Positions 63,140 to 64,000 of a DNA stretch of 64,000 nucleotides are shown here, piece after piece. The first letter of the stretch is position 1; every line of letters starts with the position of its first letter. Source of the DNA: Catenisphaera adipataccumulans (GTDB lineage: Bacteria > Bacillota_I > Bacilli_A > Erysipelotrichales > Erysipelotrichaceae); the NCBI RefSeq assembly GCF_014202755.1, contig NZ_JACHHK010000002.1, positions 62,001-126,000 on the forward strand. The letters run 5' to 3'. The notes under the pieces are model-generated. The model was not told the origin of the DNA and made no database searches. It was given only the letters and a program-made list of their open reading frames with translations. Position numbers and translations under genes: made by a program.

Positions 63140-64000
63140 ATGAAACGAGTCATAGTTCATTCGGATATCAATCATGCATATGCGCAGATCGAAGAGATGA
63201 AGAATCCAGCTTACCGGAAAGTACCGATGGCCGTAGGCGGCAGTGAAGAAAAGCGCAACGGCATCATCCTGGCCAAAAATGACCTGGCCAAGCGTTATCA
63301 CATTCAGACCGGCGAATCACTGCGGGAAGCCCGTGCGAAATGTCCGGATCTGCTGATCGTACATCCGCATTATGAAGAGTATATTTACTATACGGAGAAG
63401 ATCAAGGACATTTACCGGCAGTATACCGACCGGGTGGAATCATTTGGATTGGATGAAGCATGGATGGATCTGACCCATTCCCAACGCCTGTTTGGTGACG
63501 GGGTGCATCTGGCCAGCCGCATCCAGGAAGAGGTGTACCGCAAGACAGGCATGACCGTTTCCATGGGCGTTTCATTCAATAAAGTCTTTGCGAAACTGGG
63601 GTCGGATATGAAAAAGAAGAAAGGCTATATCCTGATCGACGAAGAAAACTTCCGGGATGTGGTCTGGCCGCGGCCGGTCGGTGATCTGTTGATGGTCGGT
63701 CATCGGACGGAGGCCAAGCTGCATCAGATGGGCATCCTGACCATCGGAGATCTGGCCCGGGCGGACGGCACGCTGCTGGTCCGCCGGTTCGGTAAGATCG
63801 GCGGGATGCTGTATCAGTTTGCCAATGGTTTGGATCACAGCGAAGTCAAGCCGGTGGGCTATCAGCGGGAGATCAAGTCGGTCGGCAACGGCAAGACCGT
63901 GGTGCGGGATATCGAAAACCGCGAGCAGCTGTATGAAGTGTTCCGGGTCATTGCGGAATCCGTGGCGGCCCGGCTGCGCGATATTCATTCGAAAGGATCG
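63140..64000 (+). CDS. Y-family DNA polymerase (DinB/UmuC-like), cut by window end
   Basis: 287 residues visible, reading frame open to the window end. N-terminal HSDINHAYAQIE holds the first metal-binding Asp and a Tyr steric gate, comparable to the DVNAFYAS of UmuC; FGLDEAWMDLT has the catalytic Asp-Glu pair (about 103). GVSFNKVFAKLGSDMKK and a helix-hairpin-helix-like region (VGHRTEAKLHQMGILTIGDLA) follow, then the little-finger domain begins. It performs translesion synthesis under SOS control. No ribosome binding site precedes ATG 63140; an internal start would remove the first catalytic motif. Confidence 0.93.
   Translation, partial: MKRVIVHSDINHAYAQIEEMKNPAYRKVPMAVGGSEEKRNGIILAKNDLAKRYHIQTGESLREARAKCPDLLIVHPHYEEYIYYTEKIKDIYRQYTDRVESFGLDEAWMDLTHSQRLFGDGVHLASRIQEEVYRKTGMTVSMGVSFNKVFAKLGSDMKKKKGYILIDEENFRDVVWPRPVGDLLMVGHRTEAKLHQMGILTIGDLARADGTLLVRRFGKIGGMLYQFANGLDHSEVKPVGYQREIKSVGNGKTVVRDIENREQLYEVFRVIAESVAARLRDIHSKGS

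Noticed and set aside
1-64000. tRNA genes, rRNA genes and CRISPR arrays
   Set aside because: Looked for in the gaps between genes; no cloverleaf-like sequence, rRNA segment or regularly spaced repeat was found by eye. A tRNAscan/CRISPR search would be decisive.

Overview
The window looks like the chromosome of an anaerobic, Gram-positive, low- to mid-GC bacterium (Bacillota; the gene mix is reminiscent of Erysipelotrichia-like gut bacteria, an inference from style and not from any database match). Support comes from strong Shine-Dalgarno sequences, CIRCE/CsoR/THF-riboswitch regulation, oxygen-sensitive enzymes (NrdD/NrdG, hybrid-cluster protein), flavodoxin, a folate ECF transporter, and large sortase-type surface proteins. 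There are about 42 protein-coding genes. No tRNA, rRNA or CRISPR array was seen.

Layout. 1-11.9 kb is core metabolism: the 3' end of purF, thioredoxin, a cstA operon, fructokinase, a DUF4186 protein, an odd 850-base gene-poor stretch with three minus-strand terminators, ftsH under a CIRCE operator, sstT, a THF riboswitch controlling folT-folC, and a flavodoxin. 12-20.4 kb holds two large secreted proteins with pilin/Cna-B-like domains and non-canonical ...TG sorting signals. 20.45-32.16 kb is an A+T-rich defence island: a DUF262/DUF1524 (GmrSD-like) protein, a type I restriction-modification system (hsdM-hsdS-[two silent specificity cassettes]-hsdR) and a tyrosine recombinase. It is bounded by a 14-bp direct repeat. 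32.25-39.2 kb holds a probable stand-alone minus-strand RNA and the aromatic amino acid genes (aroB-aroC-aroA-tyrA leftward, pheA-aminotransferase rightward). 39.3-51.3 kb has malQ, an orphan PTS IIB, a patatin, a polyamine transporter operon with its regulator (potA with an inserted region, potB, a potC-potD fusion), a Na/Pi transporter, an FMN hydroxyacid oxidase and a PrsW-type protease. 51.3-54.5 kb is a copper operon (csoR-copA), in which copA carries two C-terminal metal-binding domains, the last with its own internal ribosome binding site. 54.6-62.3 kb has a membrane GDPD, thrH, nrdG, hcp-DUF488 and nrdD. 62.4-64 kb is a divergent SOS-type pair: a LexA/HdiR-like self-cleaving repressor and a Y-family polymerase cut off by the window end.

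Most notable points. (1) The hsdS locus is built like a cassette array: TRD modules share the same short 5' and 3' borders, one silent module is a 502-bp exact copy of the expressed TRD1, and the 3' border sequence recurs (16/16) directly upstream of the recombinase gene inside a 12-bp inverted repeat. All copies are in direct orientation, which points to excision/insertion or copying and not the usual inversion. (2) copA seems to encode a CopZ-like chaperone from an internal in-frame start. (3) The repressor and polymerase genes, and the patatin gene, have -10 boxes only 6-7 nt before the start codon, so their mRNAs may be leaderless. (4) nrdD and nrdG share a TTGA-N4-TCAA palindrome placed as a repressor site.
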